From: Osedax fenrisi
Lineage: Eukaryota; Annelida; Polychaeta; Sabellida; Siboglinidae
DNA: 64,000 nt
Reading direction: 5' to 3'
Assembly (NCBI GenBank): GCA_964019155.1
Contig: OZ025244.1
Location: 47,574,469 to 47,638,468, forward strand
Positions 30,634-46,000 of the stretch are shown one piece after another. Numbering within the stretch: the first letter of the stretch is position 1; every line of letters begins with the position of its first letter. Under the pieces are notes generated by a model. That model saw only the letters and a program-made list of their open reading frames with translations, was not told the origin of the DNA and did no database searches. The position numbers and the translations under genes were made by a program.

Positions 30634-33600
30634 GTATAAACGATAATAAATTTTATAATTTGTAAATTTAATTTAAAATTACAATGTAAATATCATAATA
30701 ATTATAATAATTATTAATTTAATTATTAATAATTATAATACAAAATTCTAATAATATAATTATTCTAATAATTATAATTATTATTATAATAACTTATTAA
30801 ATTAGAAATTATAATTAGTATGTTATTTATAAATTATATTTAATTATTATCAACAGTTTTATTTTATTTTGTTTTAACATATATATATATATCATATATG
30901 CATCATATATATATATCATATATATATATATATATTATATGTGAATGACCCATTCAATGGGGGAGGGTCATAACGGTTATGATGAATTATAACCGGATCG
31001 CAGGATCTAACAGGGAAGCGTGAGAGTAAAGTACGCTGTGTCTATATTCATTAGAGTGAATAATATTACAGTATAATTTATACTAGATTATCTAGTAGAT
31101 ATAATAATTATGAAATTAAATGAAAAGAATTCAAATGAAATAAATTAATTTCAAATAAATTAATAAAAATCAATTTAAATTAATTAAAACCAATTCTAGG
31201 GAATTAAAAAAATGAAAATTTATTGAAATTATATAATAAATTATATATTTAGATATTATAGTTATTAATAATTTTCCATATATTATAATGATGTTTAATC
31301 ATAATATATATGACATACTATATATGTACATGAATCACATGAACCTAGGCTCAACATATTAATTATATATACAATATTTAATATATATGTATATATATAT
31401 ATATTTGCGGATTGATATTTTGGTAGTGTTTGATTTATTTGGTTTGGTTTTATATCCCAAAGTGAGCCTATAAAATATAGTGCTTAGACCACAATTTGTA
31501 TTTAATTTAAAATGATGTGCTTAGTTTAGTGTGAACTATATTTACTTATGCCGACTAATTAATAAGTCGTATTATATATATTATATATTATATTATATAA
31601 TATATATATATAAATTTATATATATATATATTTACTCACTAAATTTAGTATTAGGCCTAAACAATCACTGTATTATAAAACTATGTATACTAGGTGCATT
31701 GTATATATATATATATATATAAAATACACAACATATACACATTTGTAATATATGTATTCATGACATATAAACTACATATACCCTATGGGATATATGTAGA
31801 TAGTAAATAATATTTACTAAATATACTGTATCATATGCGTATATTTAATTCTGTCTATAGATAATATCAAAGTATATATTTAGATATATATAGATATATC
31901 TATTATTAGATATACTTTATAATTTGTTACTGATATGAATATACAGGCTGTGTAATTTCGTTGCACGTCTCATATTTTGATCCAGCGATCCTGTTATGAC
32001 CTGTAACCATTTGAATAATAATTATTCATATTATAATAATAATTATAATATAATTCACTGAATTATTTAGATTTACATTGGATCCATTACGTCACATTGC
32101 TAACTGAGAATTCATGTATAAAACGCATTAATAGAATTATTTTTCATATATATTTCTTATATATATATATATATATATATATATACGCCACTTTATTATA
32201 TTAAACATGATTAATACTACAGTAGTATTAATCATGTTTAATATAATAAATTGGCGTATATATATATATAGTAGTATTACTACTATTACGTTAATAATCT
32301 ATCATGATAAATATATCCTGCCACCCATTATTTACTTGAAGTTCTAAAAGTTCTAAAAACAAAATGATTCTGTGAATTGCGTACATGATTTAAATATAGA
32401 AAATGCTGTTCTAAATAGATCGCACATTTTATACATATAATATACATTTCATAATTATTATGATAATATATATTCTATATATACATAAATATTATATAAC
32501 TTAAATATAATATAATATTATTGAAATATATATTCTAGTAATTTGGGTTTTATATTTGTATTATATTTTATAACAAAGTTTATTCAATAATATTGTTAAC
32601 ATATTAAATATGTTGCAGATTCTATATAAATATATATATATTTGTACACTATTAAAATATAATAATGATATAAAAATATAAAATATATACACACTTTGGC
32701 GATCTATTTATAACTGACACTTTCCTTATATAGAGTTCTGTCGCTATTCTACTGTTAATATATGTTACTCTTTTAGTATTATCTATAGTTACTATATATA
32801 CAACATTATGAGTTTATTTTTATTACGTTTTAGAAATAAATTAAATGACTTATTGTAGTAGTTGACACAGTAGTGTACATGATATTAAGAATTATTAAAC
32901 TAATATTAAGAATGAATGAGTACAAAATAATATATATATATATAAATTAGTTATTCTAATTTTAAATTATATAGATTATACATTAAAATAATGTAATTTA
33001 ATCACTGTAATGGTAATCCGAACAAACGTGGTCAATATTCTCCCCATCATGTTGAATACGAGGCTTTGAAGTCGTTGTGAGTTCGTGAATAGTTGTATTA
33101 ATATTAAATAATATTTGTAACTCTCGTAGATTTTTATTGACTATAAATTACCAATCTATGTTAACTGTTCATACAAATAATATAGACTGTATTACGTGTA
33201 ATTTTAATAAATACATATTTTTGAAAATGTAAATATTATTTGTTGTTGACAATGATACTATATGTAACTTAACTAATTTAAATTATCCACTTGTTTATGA
33301 AATTATAAAGATAGATACATCAATAAGTCGTCACATACACATTTTTTTCTACGAATCACTGTACAATTTAGTTTTTTTGATATGTATCAATAATACTATT
33401 TTTCTCAACATCATACAGCAACAATTTATAACAGGTTGTAAAATGTACATATAAAACACGAATCACTATATATATATATATATATATAAGTATATGTATA
33501 TAATATATTCATATACTATAGAGAGAGATATATATATATAGGCATATATACGAATATATAATTTATAAAATTAATCAATATACTGTATAATATACAGTGT

Positions 33601-36593
33601 ATACTGTATATTATATACATAAGCTAGTTGTCCTAGTTACAATAGAAATCGACATATGAAGGCCTAACTTATGGTAGAGCAGACTCCCTCGTAATACGCA
33701 TCCTGATCATACAATCATCACGATCTGTAGCATTATCTGTAGCTCTCTACGCCACCATAGCGAATCAGCATTATTGTCATTATGTTATACAAATTATACA
33801 CTTTTATATAAGTTGAATAAACTAGGAATATGGCGAAATTAAAAAACTACGGAATGTAAAACGTTTTAAAGTTAATTATAAACGAACAATAATAGAAAAA
33901 ATATGAAATAAAATACATTATTTAAATTATGGTATCGAAATATTTGGAAGATTCGTTAACAATTTCAATAACTCGAATAATTATTAATTAATTGGCACCT
34001 GTAATAGTAATACATTGTTAATTATATATGTCTATATTTAAATGATAAATTCTATGTAAAGTTCACATTACCAACACACTATCGATCACTACACTAACCA
34101 TCCACTACCACCTACCCACCACTAACCCCGCCCCGCCCCCCTGTCCCCCTCAGGTAGAAAAGTGGCTATTGATGCATCCATGTCTATCTACCAGTTCCTG
34201 ATAGCCGTCCGACAAGAGGGAAACATGCTGACCAATGCTGACGGAGAGACCACCAGGTTATCATCGTAGCGGGGGCGGGGTTGTACCTGTACGGGGTTAT
34301 CGTTATTATATTGTATTCTTTTTATCGAGAGAATAAGCTGTATATATCCTTTTTATTGTATTAACTACGCACTATTTATTTTTATTATTATCATTATTTT
34401 TATATATAAGTAACATACTATAGTATACTTCGAGAACATATTCGAGAATAGCGCTCGCTATTATATTTGTGTATAATAAACCATCATCATCATCATCATC
34501 ATCATAGCGGGGTTGTACCTGTCACTAGCTCCCACGAGTACCACCGCACTTAGCTAGTAGGTACAGCGATGTAGTTCTAGAGGGGACATCACCACCGTAA
34601 CCCCATCATACCGTATTGCGTTACTTTGTAGTTCTAGAGCTGACATCACCACCACCGTAACCCTATCACACTGTATTGCTGTACTTTGTAGTTCTAGAGC
34701 TGACATCACCTCCACCGTAACCCCATCACACTGTATTGTAGATACTACTTTCATCCGCTACCATTACCCCATAGTAGTACAGTAGCCGAACCTACCACTA
34801 TTACTACTAACCCTTTCCTTCACTACACCTTAATAGTAGCATTGGTCACTACTGGTATTAGGTGTCAATGCATCCACACACTATAGTATTCAATACTTGC
34901 ACCACCATTAGCCCCATCACCCCACCATCGTACTCTATCACTGGGTACTATTTCTGTCAGCTTCAACCACTACCACGCTAATGTTATAGCAGACACCCCC
35001 TACCGACATATCCCCCCATCTCCGCACTGCAGTGTACACCTTCGCTCGTTAATATACTATCATCGCTGTGGTATTGCATTGAATAGTACCGATAGTGGTT
35101 GTTACATTACACACTACCCTAATCCACTTACGTATCAGTCAATTAATATATATATATATATTATTTTATATATATATATTTAAACATATATTTATAATAT
35201 TTTATATATATATATATTTAAATTTATATTTACATTTTGTAAGTTACGAGAATCTAACTTATCTAGACTATAATGATTGGGAAAGTTCTCGTAAAAACAA
35301 TTATATTGTTTATTAACTTCTCATTATTTCATACTTTACAAGATGAATTAATAAATATGATTTATTTATCTATATATGTATATCAATATTTCGATATTAA
35401 ACACGCAACTATCAACACAAACACACACACACCCATACTCAGTCATTTGATGGGCATATTCTACCGAACAATCCGCATGATAGAGAACGGCTTGAAGCCT
35501 GTGTACGTATTCGACGGTAAACCCCCCCAGATGAAATCTCACGAGGTTTACAAGCAACCATTGTCTAGCATCTTTGTGTTGCTTAGTCTATTATCTACTA
35601 TCTTTTTTTTCATATCGACCCAGCTTTTATGATTTTACATCAGAGAGGGCACCAGCTATATCGGTGTTTAAATACAAAATTCAATTCAATTCAATTCAAT
35701 TCAATTACACCATGAATTTCATACTAGGTGTATCTTTTAAATTTAAATCTAGAATATAATCTATAATATCCTGATTATTTATATTTTATAATATAATGAT
35801 TATAATAGATTCTAATGATATATAATTATAATGCATTATAATATATTATATAAAGTTATAATTAATTTTAGATATGCCACAATAAGCAATTATTTAAATT
35901 GATGCGCACATGTAATAATATATAACTGATATTTATTATCCCTGCTATCGTATTTTAATTCCGATGATTTCGTAGTTGGTGAAGAGAACGGAGAAGAGAG
36001 AAATCGCCGAGAAAGCCTTGAAACAAGCAGAGGAAGCATGTTTGTTATCGCTCAGCTATCTCTCACACACCACATCACACATCACATCACACATCACTCT
36101 CTCGTTACCGTCATTAGTGTAGGGGTGATTGTCTCGATAAGCAACACTGCTTCTACAGTTACCATGGCATTGCCTAAATCTGATGATAATAATAATATCA
36201 TGAGATTGCACAGATAGCAACTAGTTATAGAATTGCGCTAGGTTTAAATATATTGTTCGTTGTTATTTATACGTGGTTATATTTATAGTAATCAAATAAT
36301 AATAGTGTTCGCTGCGTATATTTCCTAAAAGAATTGATACGAATAATCTTTATTTTAAATCCCCCCCCTTAATCTCTATATGTGTATGGTTACCGTGGAG
36401 ATTATGATGTATATACCTCACAGGATATATATCTCTTATAATCTAAACTTATTTTATTTATTTCATACTTATCTTATAATATATTTTATTCAGTTCATAT
36501 CCTAAAACTTTTCCAAGTTGAGAATTAAAGTTGTGTTATACAAACATTACATAATTTACATACACTATTACATAACTACATATATTTATATGC

Positions 36594-36664
<71 letters not shown>

Positions 36665-39600
36665 TTAACATGAGAGTGGCAGAGTTATACATGGTTATTA
36701 GTGAAAACTTCATCTAAGTTCATGGATGGGATGAAAGGACTCTACCAAAATAACAATAACAATATATATATATATAATTGTCTATTGATATATCCGAAGT
36801 CTATAATATCGGTATAATGTGTATACATACTTACTAAGGTATTGCGAGCGCGAGACGTGCTATATGGCTAGCACCATCCGTACTAATTAAGTAACAACGC
36901 CCCCTACAGGTGAACAAGAGAACATCGAGAAGTTCAGCAAACGACTGGTGAAGGTCACGAAACAACACAACGACGACTGTAAGAAACTTCTCAAACTCAT
37001 GGGAGTTCCTTATATAGAGGTCGGTAACGTATCGCGTATATAACTAAGGTGTATACGATCAACTCTCATATCTCAGAAACAGTATTAAGTCTTACTTTTT
37101 ACAACTACTAGTTTTATTTTTTATTTTATTTTGTATATTTCTAAATATATGTAAGAGTAAATTATTTAATGATAATATAATATATTTCAAAGATATATAT
37201 CTCTTTAAAACACATTCTTCGGTGCCTTGAATTCTAGGATATCGAGAGTTAACTGTGTGTTATATTCGCAAACAATATTGTATAGGATATTAGAATACTT
37301 GATGAAATAATATATTATTTCACTAATATTTTGGTTTGATAATAAGTCAAATATGTAATATTTGAGACTGTACTCGTTTATAGTTGATATTTCCTAATAT
37401 GCGCCTGCTATTAATACCTAAATGCTGTTTCATTAATATTACTAATCTTACAAATACAATAGAATACAATTTATATATTGGCTTTCAATTCAATCATACA
37501 AACTTATATTATTGAAGCTTTAACCTCTATTATTTTGCATTCAATAAATATATATATATTTACTGTTATATTTTAATTAAATAATCTTATGAAATTCACT
37601 CTATTAAGTTTGTTTAACTACCATTATAATTATATCAACTTATTGATTTATAATTTATTTAAGCAAATACATAGTCGAAATATATAATCGAAAGTATAAA
37701 GTAATACAGAATAAACAAAAATAAAGTAATAATTCCCACTTTAAAATCTGTAATAATAATGAATTATTAATTTGATATTATAGTATATTAGAAAAATATA
37801 TATAAAACCCAAATATCCTACAAAGAAAAAAAACCCGAAGAGGTAATACAATAATTAAGATATAAAGTGAAAATTAAATCAATATAAAATTATAAATTTC
37901 TGTTAAAAAATATTGTCTATCAAAACAGATTTTTTTTATTTTATTTTTAAAAGATGAAACATATACAGATTTTATTATATCATTATTTTATGAATTCCAT
38001 ATATTAATTGATCTATTATTAATTATATTTTTAATTGTAATATCATAATTATGTATTACATTTAATTTTTACAATCACCTCTAGTTCTACAATTATTCAA
38101 AATGTTAAGGATATTAGATATATTTATATCTGTATAATTATTTGAAATTTTAAAAATTGTGGTTAGATCTATTTTTAATCTTCTAAGTTCAAGTGATTCT
38201 AATTTAAAATATTCCAATCTCTCTTTATAAGATTTATAATTAATATTTGATGACTTTTTATATCCTTAACATCTTGTAATTAATCTTCTAATAAATAATA
38301 TGTGCACTCTTTCAATTTTGTCTATGAGACTACGAAATTTACTAACCTGTGAAAAAGGTGACCAAATTATGGATATTCTAAAATTGAATTCAAAGAAAAA
38401 TAAGCTTTTTTTACAAAAAATATTCAATATGTTTATTAATCTAACTAATTAATCAACGTGTTTATCAAGAACTTAATGAATGGTAAATCAAAACACAAGA
38501 ATAACAAATGTTATTATTTTTATTGTGTGTTCGCTTACAGTTATTTATAACATGTATAAGTATGTGACTTCTTGAGGGATCCATATGTATACGCTATTTG
38601 TATTGTATTCAATATATATACATATATACCTTTATTAATAATAATATTACTATAAATAATATTATTTTATAATAACGTAAAGTCATCCCAAATTACTCTT
38701 CTATATGTCCAAAATTATTTCATCCAATATTACTTGTAAAACAATATATTTCATTATATTTGTTATATGTCCTAAATTATTATCGTTATTAATAAAACCT
38801 GAAATATATTTCCTATATATTCCTGAAATATAAATGTTAATATATACATTTCTGATTGATCATTAAAATATAAATGCACCGAATCAGTGTATAAAAATAC
38901 AAATAATACCAATTATCCCATCCTTGGTATATATATATATATATATACACATTATATTATGTTAAAGCCTTTTAGAAGCAATAAGAGACATAATATTTAT
39001 ATTTATATTTAATTTATTATAAACAACATAAAAACTATAATAATTATATGTATAGTTAGAATATAGTATATAGTATATAGTTTATAGTTTATAGTATACT
39101 ATACATCCACAGGCCCCATGTGAGGCTGAAGCACAATGTGCAGATCTAGTCAAGGATGGAGTGGTGTATGCAGTAGGAACAGAGGACATGGATGCCTTGA
39201 CCTTTGGCTGTAATGTCCTTCTCAGACATTTGACCTTCAGCGAAGCTAGGTTACAATCATGAAGCGATGATAATGCTGGAAAGTATATGTATATATACAA
39301 GAGAATTAATATGATACATCTATATTTGATATATTTGTATGTAACTACTTTGAAATTATGGAATTGTAATCCTTTATTTATATACAAATTATTCATTAAA
39401 TCTAAACTGATAATAATTAATAATAGTAAATTAGTAATATATTATGTTAATATATAAAATATAAATAATATATAACATATTTATTGATTATTTTCTATTC
39501 GATATGTTACATCTGCATACGACCTATATTATGTTTGTTAGGTAGGTTACATGATCATGTTTTAAAAGTTAATTCTATATAACTTATGTACGATGGTTAC

Positions 39601-41205
39601 TTTTTTATAAAAGCTAATATATATTTGATAATATAAAGTTGGAATATTTTCCAACGATAACATACATTATTGAAATAAACAAGCAATACTACAAAATTAA
39701 AAAAATAAATAATTTAAAACATTTTACTGTTACCAAAGATTTTGCAAATCAAAGATATAACGTTAGTTATAACCTTAGTTTTCATCATATATACATAATT
39801 ATTTAAAATATTATTTTACATTTTAAAAGTATATAGTTTAATAAACAAAAACATAAATAAAGTTACATCATAAACAACATAGGGTTCCGAAAATGTAACC
39901 TATACAAGTGGCGCTGTTTTTTTATATACAAAATAGAGTTACACGATTTCGCGTGTGTGTGTTATATATTTCTTTAGAAACATCTGTGTTGTTATCGTAA
40001 ATAGAGAATAGAGTTTATACTAAATATATTAGATTGTTTGACCAAAATAGTATCAAAATTCGCTTGTATCTTTAAAACATTTAAAAAATGAATAAACTAT
40101 TTACAATACAAAATAAAAAAATAATAGTGTAATTCTTATTACTTACTAATATAATCTATAATTAAAGATATTAAAGATATTATAATATATAATACTAATA
40201 GTATTTATTAATTTTATATTTTAAAAATAAATATTATTAAAATATTCTATTAACAAAACTGAATATATGATGGAATACAAATAGAAAATATATACTTATT
40301 ATGTATGAATCCTATAGGTTAAATAAGAACCAGAGTATATTCTATACATATATGAGATCTCAAATGTGTTTTGTGTATTTTATGAATATTATATTTTATG
40401 TATTAATAATACTCTAGGAGATTTTGCGTTAATAAATCTAAAAACTTGATCCAAAATATGATTTTGTTACAAATATAATTAATATTTGTATTATACTATA
40501 GACTATTCTAAAATATTATTCCTAAATCTGTAACATTTTATATTTAAAAATTTAGTATAACTTATGTAGATGGAATAACCTTATTAAAACTAATAACAGG
40601 AAATGTTGATGATTTATTTAACTGCAATTTTTTTTCCCATTGTGAAAATAAATTTAAATATTGTTGTAAAATAGATATATCACATTCAAGAAAGCGTGTG
40701 AGAAAAATATGTAAAAAAATGTTAGCATCATCGATAAAGAAATCAAAATTCATTTTTGAAAAGTATATACTTGGAAGATCATTATAATAATACCATTGGA
40801 ACTAAAATTATCATTGTGATTTTTCAGATTTGACATATGTAATATTTGAAAAATAATTTTTGAATCGGTTAATTTAAGATATATCCTATACAAATGATTA
40901 TGTTATATATATTTGTATCTAGTAAATATTTTATTCTCTGATTACATTAAATATAGAAAACTGTATTAATACATATTTTATAATTTAATTATCATGTTAC
41001 GTAATTAATTTAAAACATTAAAATATTAACATATTTGTATCACTACATAATTACTTTCAACCCTTTCTATTCCGATTGGTCAGGAAAATGCCGATCAAGG
41101 AGTTCAACCATCATAGGATGCTAGAAGAATTGGAACTCAATAATGATGAGGTAAACAGTGGGCAGTTATGTAGTAAGAATTGTTAATAAGTAAACTGGCT
41201 GATAA

Positions 41206-41250
<45 letters not shown>

Positions 41251-42471
41251 TGTTCATTCTAGGTTTCAGGGCAGCTACCAAAAAAAAATTATTATAGGGC
41301 ATTTAAATATATTTTACTAAGTAAAATGTAGGATGACATATATGGGTAATTTCGCCATCTATTTATAAATTAATTTATGATAAATGATATATTATATATG
41401 GACGCTTATACCCTGAGTTATTTAAACCTGTAACAATTTTTACTTACAAAAGCTACTTAGGAGGCTTTTTGAATTAGAGATGTAAATAAATAGCATATAA
41501 GTATTCGATTCGATTACTTATTATTCGTTTACAATTAAATGATTTACAAATTGTAATTCTAATAAATTGATTTCAAATAATTAAATGATTTACAAATTGT
41601 AATTCTAATAAATTGATTTCAAATAATTCTTTTTATATTCAATCTCTCAACATTTGATTCATGAGATATTCAGATATTAAAAATTTGATGTTCGAGCATT
41701 TATAATATTGAAAATTATGTTGTCGAGATCTTATAATATTGAAAATTACGTTGTCGATATGTTATAATATTGAAAATTTAGTCGAGATCTTATAATATTG
41801 AAAATTATGTTGTCGATATGTTATAATATTGAAAATTAGGTAGTCGAGATCTTATAATATTGAAAATGTTGTTGTCGATATGTTATAATATTGAAAATTA
41901 GGTAGTCGAGATCTTATAATATTGAAAATTATGTTGTCGATATGTTATAATATTGAAAATTAGGTAGTCGAAATCTTATAATATTGAAAATGATGTGGAT
42001 ATGTCTTAATATTGAAAATTAGGTAGTTGAGATCTTATAATATTGGAAATTAGATGGTTGATATGTTATATTGAAAATTAGGTATTCGAAGTTATATTTT
42101 TAAAATTAGGTGTTCGAGTAGTTTGATATATAAGTAATTTGATTCTCGATAAGTTATTATATTATGATTATTGTAATATCATATATATAATTATATATTT
42201 ATTATAGTAATGTAATAGTAACTCTATCAAACTTATATATATACACTTATTTTGTTATATAAATGTATTGGTAATATTACTAATCAATAGAATAGTATAT
42301 TTATAATTTAAACTTACATATTATTATAATCATTATTATAAGCATAATGATATATTTCGCGAGAAACACCTGTATACTATTATGTCAAGTATACAGGATT
42401 AGTTATTCGTATCATTAAAGACTATAATACATAGAAATGTATTTATAGGAATATATAAATAAATAAGTTTC

Positions 42472-42507
<36 letters not shown>

Positions 42508-42993
42508 TAACGATATATAATATATCATACTTATAAATACTTAAAAATACTTATAGGTAGATAAAAATATACAAAAATAGCTATATCTATATTAATATTA
42601 TTAGATCATACTGGTACACATTATTATATATAATTTATATAAGATATTTTAATGTCATAATATAAAAAATTAATTAGAATGTATATTATAATTGTATTGA
42701 GTATTAAAATGTAATAATTTGTTTGCACATTTTTGTTAATAACTTTTGTTTAAATACAAATTTAAAAAAAAACATAATATAATTTATACAAGATATTTTG
42801 GATCATTAGTCGTCTGCAACCGCAAGCACATGAACACATACTTGCGTGAGTTATATTTATATTGCGGGAGTTGAAATATGCAATTAAATATACATACGCG
42901 TGAAAGTAAATCCGCACGAAAGTAGATCCGTACGAAAATAGATTCGTACGAAAATAGATCCTAATCTTAAAGTAATATATTGTAATCGTATAG

Positions 42994-43074
<81 letters not shown>

Positions 43075-46000
43075 TGTGTTGTATGTATAATTACTATATC
43101 ACTTGTGTATTAGGATTCAAAGCGATAGGACGTGTTTTTGATTTTATAGAATTATTCAATAGACCGTGAACAATACAGACAGATAAGTGATTTTATTTTA
43201 TTTGTGTGTATCTATACGTATAAATTAATAGTTGTAAAACAAATTAATATCATATATAATTATTATGCATGTACATTTATATATTAGATTATTTACTATG
43301 CAATGATATATGTTGATATATAAATAAACTATTGAGTGTATAAATATACCTATACAGATACTCTGTTGTTATTGAATATTTAATATAAAATGACAAATAT
43401 ATGCATATAAATTAATAGTAGTAAAACAAATTAATATCAGCTATAACTATAATATAAATATATTTAGATATTACATTATTTATTATGTAATAATATACTT
43501 TTACATATAAATAAACTATTGAATATATAAATATACTAGATACCTTTTATTTTTATTATGTCATCTAGAATGACAAATTTAGAATTGTCAACATCAATTA
43601 AGGATTATATAAAGGAATTATTTGAAGGTAATATCAAACAGATTTTAGAAAATAATACTGAAACAATAATTAAACTTAATGAAAAAATTGATGAATTAAT
43701 CATAAAAATAGATAATATAGATAAAAAAAATAATAATAACAATACCACATATGCAGATATTACATCTAAAAAATTACTTAATATTGAAAGTACTATTAAA
43801 AAGACAATCAATAAAAATATTTCAGAAATTAATGGTGATAATTTAAAAAACAAATCAATAATAATATATAATGCTAATGAAAGTGACTTCGCAGATAATA
43901 AAAGTAAATATGATACTGAATTAAAACTTGTAAATAATATAATTAAGACTGTTACAGATGATTCTATATGTAATAATGTAATTAAGTTCCATAGATTAGG
44001 AAAACGAAATGATGTAAAGATACAAAATAATAAAATTAGACCTATAAAAGTAATTTTTAAAAATGAAATTGATAAAATTAATATAATCAAACATGCATTT
44101 AAATTAAAAGATTCTGAATATAATAAAGTTGGTATAACACATGAATTTTCTATAGATCAACTTAATATTCAATCAGACCTAATAAAAAAGGCAAAAAGTA
44201 AGTCAACTGATGATGTTAAATATAAAGTAATATTTATAAATAATTCCTTTAAAACAATATCTATAGTATCTGAATCACAACAGTATGATGAATAATACAA
44301 TTCAAAACACAGCTTATTATACTATTAAGGAATATAATAATATACATAATACGTTAAATATAACTATATTGATGCTAAACATTAGAAGTTTCAATAAAAA
44401 TATCAATACATTTAATATATTTTTGGATACATTAGTCAGTAAACCAGATATAATAGTACTAACTGAAACATGGTTAACTGATACTGATGATCCTTCAATA
44501 TATCTAACAGATTACAAAATGTTTAAAACAAATCGTATACTAAAAATTAAAAAAAAAGGTGGAGGAGTTGCAATTTTTGCTCACAAACATTTAGATTGTT
44601 TATATATAGAAGACTTATCAACAGCAATTGATGATGACTTAGAAATAATCAGTATACAATTAAATTTAAAATTTAAATATAAACCTATAATAATCACAGG
44701 GTTGTATAAAGCACCAAATATTAATAGAACTATCTTTAATGATTTCTTTTATAATTTGTTTTTAAAATATATTAATTCTGAAATTTTTATTTGTGGTGAT
44801 TTTAATATTGATTTTTTAGATGTTTTTAATCCATTCACAATTGATTTTAATAATACCATTTCACAATTAGGCCTAAATAATTTAATAAAAATACCAACTA
44901 GATTATCAACTTATAAGAATTCATTAATAGATAACATATTAACAAATAGTAATTCAATTTTATTGAATGGTGTTATTAATACAGATATATCTGATCATTC
45001 TGTTATATTTACTACTTTGAATATAAAAAATAACTATACTAAAAGTTGTGACTATGTATATATCAGAAATATGCATAATATTAATGCATTAGTAAATACA
45101 TTATCGATTTACAAATGGGACTATTTTTACACAATTACAGATCCTTCTATATGTTATGATGAATTAGTAATACAATTAAATGAAATGTTTAATAAATTTT
45201 GTCCCATATCTAGAAAAAAAATAAATAAAAATAGTATTAACAATCCATAGCTTACAAGTAAATTGAAAAATGCAATAAGAAAAAAAAATAAATTATTTAA
45301 CACATATAAAACTAAAAACTGCCCTATCACATTTATTAAATATAAAAAACTAAAAAATAAAATTAATAAAAATATAAAATATGAAAAAAATAAATATTAC
45401 TCAAATATTTTTTCAAATTGTAATCAAAAAGAAAATTGGACACATTTGAACACTATAATTAATCAAAATGTTGATGAATTACCCAAAATACTTAAATATG
45501 AAGGAAAAGAAATTATAAATATAAAAGATCAATGTGAACATTTTAATAATTATTTTTCAAATGTGGGTTTTAAAATAAATGAAAGTTTTTTAAATAAAAA
45601 TATGACTAATGATAATTTGATTAGTGATAACATGACTAGTGATAATATGACTAATGATAATATAACTAATGATAATGATTTTAGATATTTTTTAAACTCT
45701 ATTGAGAACAGTTTTTACTTTTTACCTATTACTGATAAGGAAATAATTAATATTACACTTAATATGAAATCTAAATCATCCAAAGATATAAATAACTGGG
45801 ACATGAAATTAATCAAGCTTTTAATAAATTCTATTGCTAAACCATTAGAATATTTATTTAATTTATGCTTGGCTAATTCTGAATTTCCTGATAATATGAA
45901 AATTGCTATCATTAAACCAGTATTTAAAGTAAATGATAAAAAACAGATAATCAACTATAGACCCATTTCATTACTACCGCAAATTAGTAAAATCTTCGAA

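Larger units (their letters stand above)
34257..35442 (+). other. FEN1 intron 2 (1.2 kb)
   Basis: Contains a (CAT)n run near 34483-34505, three copies of a 60-bp repeat (34569-34745), several CACTAC-rich stretches, (TA)n at 35150-35220, and a 120-bp family-B LINE 3' end directly before the acceptor. Confidence 0.85.

Noticed and set aside
33670..33740. GGTAGAGCAGACTCCCTCGT, resembling the start of a tRNA (A box and D arm)
   Set aside because: No B box (GTTCRANNC) at the right distance and no acceptor stem.
35273..35632. 119-codon + strand frame covering FEN1 exon 3
   Set aside because: Same frame as exon 3 in its middle, but upstream it is a LINE 3' UTR and downstream intron. The conserved protein sequence stops exactly at the splice sites.
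39082..39396. 104-codon minus-strand frame
   Set aside because: Antisense shadow of FEN1 exon 6.
41697..42075. Regularly spaced repeat that could be mistaken for a CRISPR array
   Set aside because: The units are contiguous tandem copies without unique spacers, in a eukaryotic intron, with no cas genes.
43605..44090. 161-codon minus-strand frame inside LINE-L ORF1
   Set aside because: Antisense shadow of an A-rich coding region. Its Leu/Ile-rich sequence is the complement of Asn/Lys codons, not a membrane protein.
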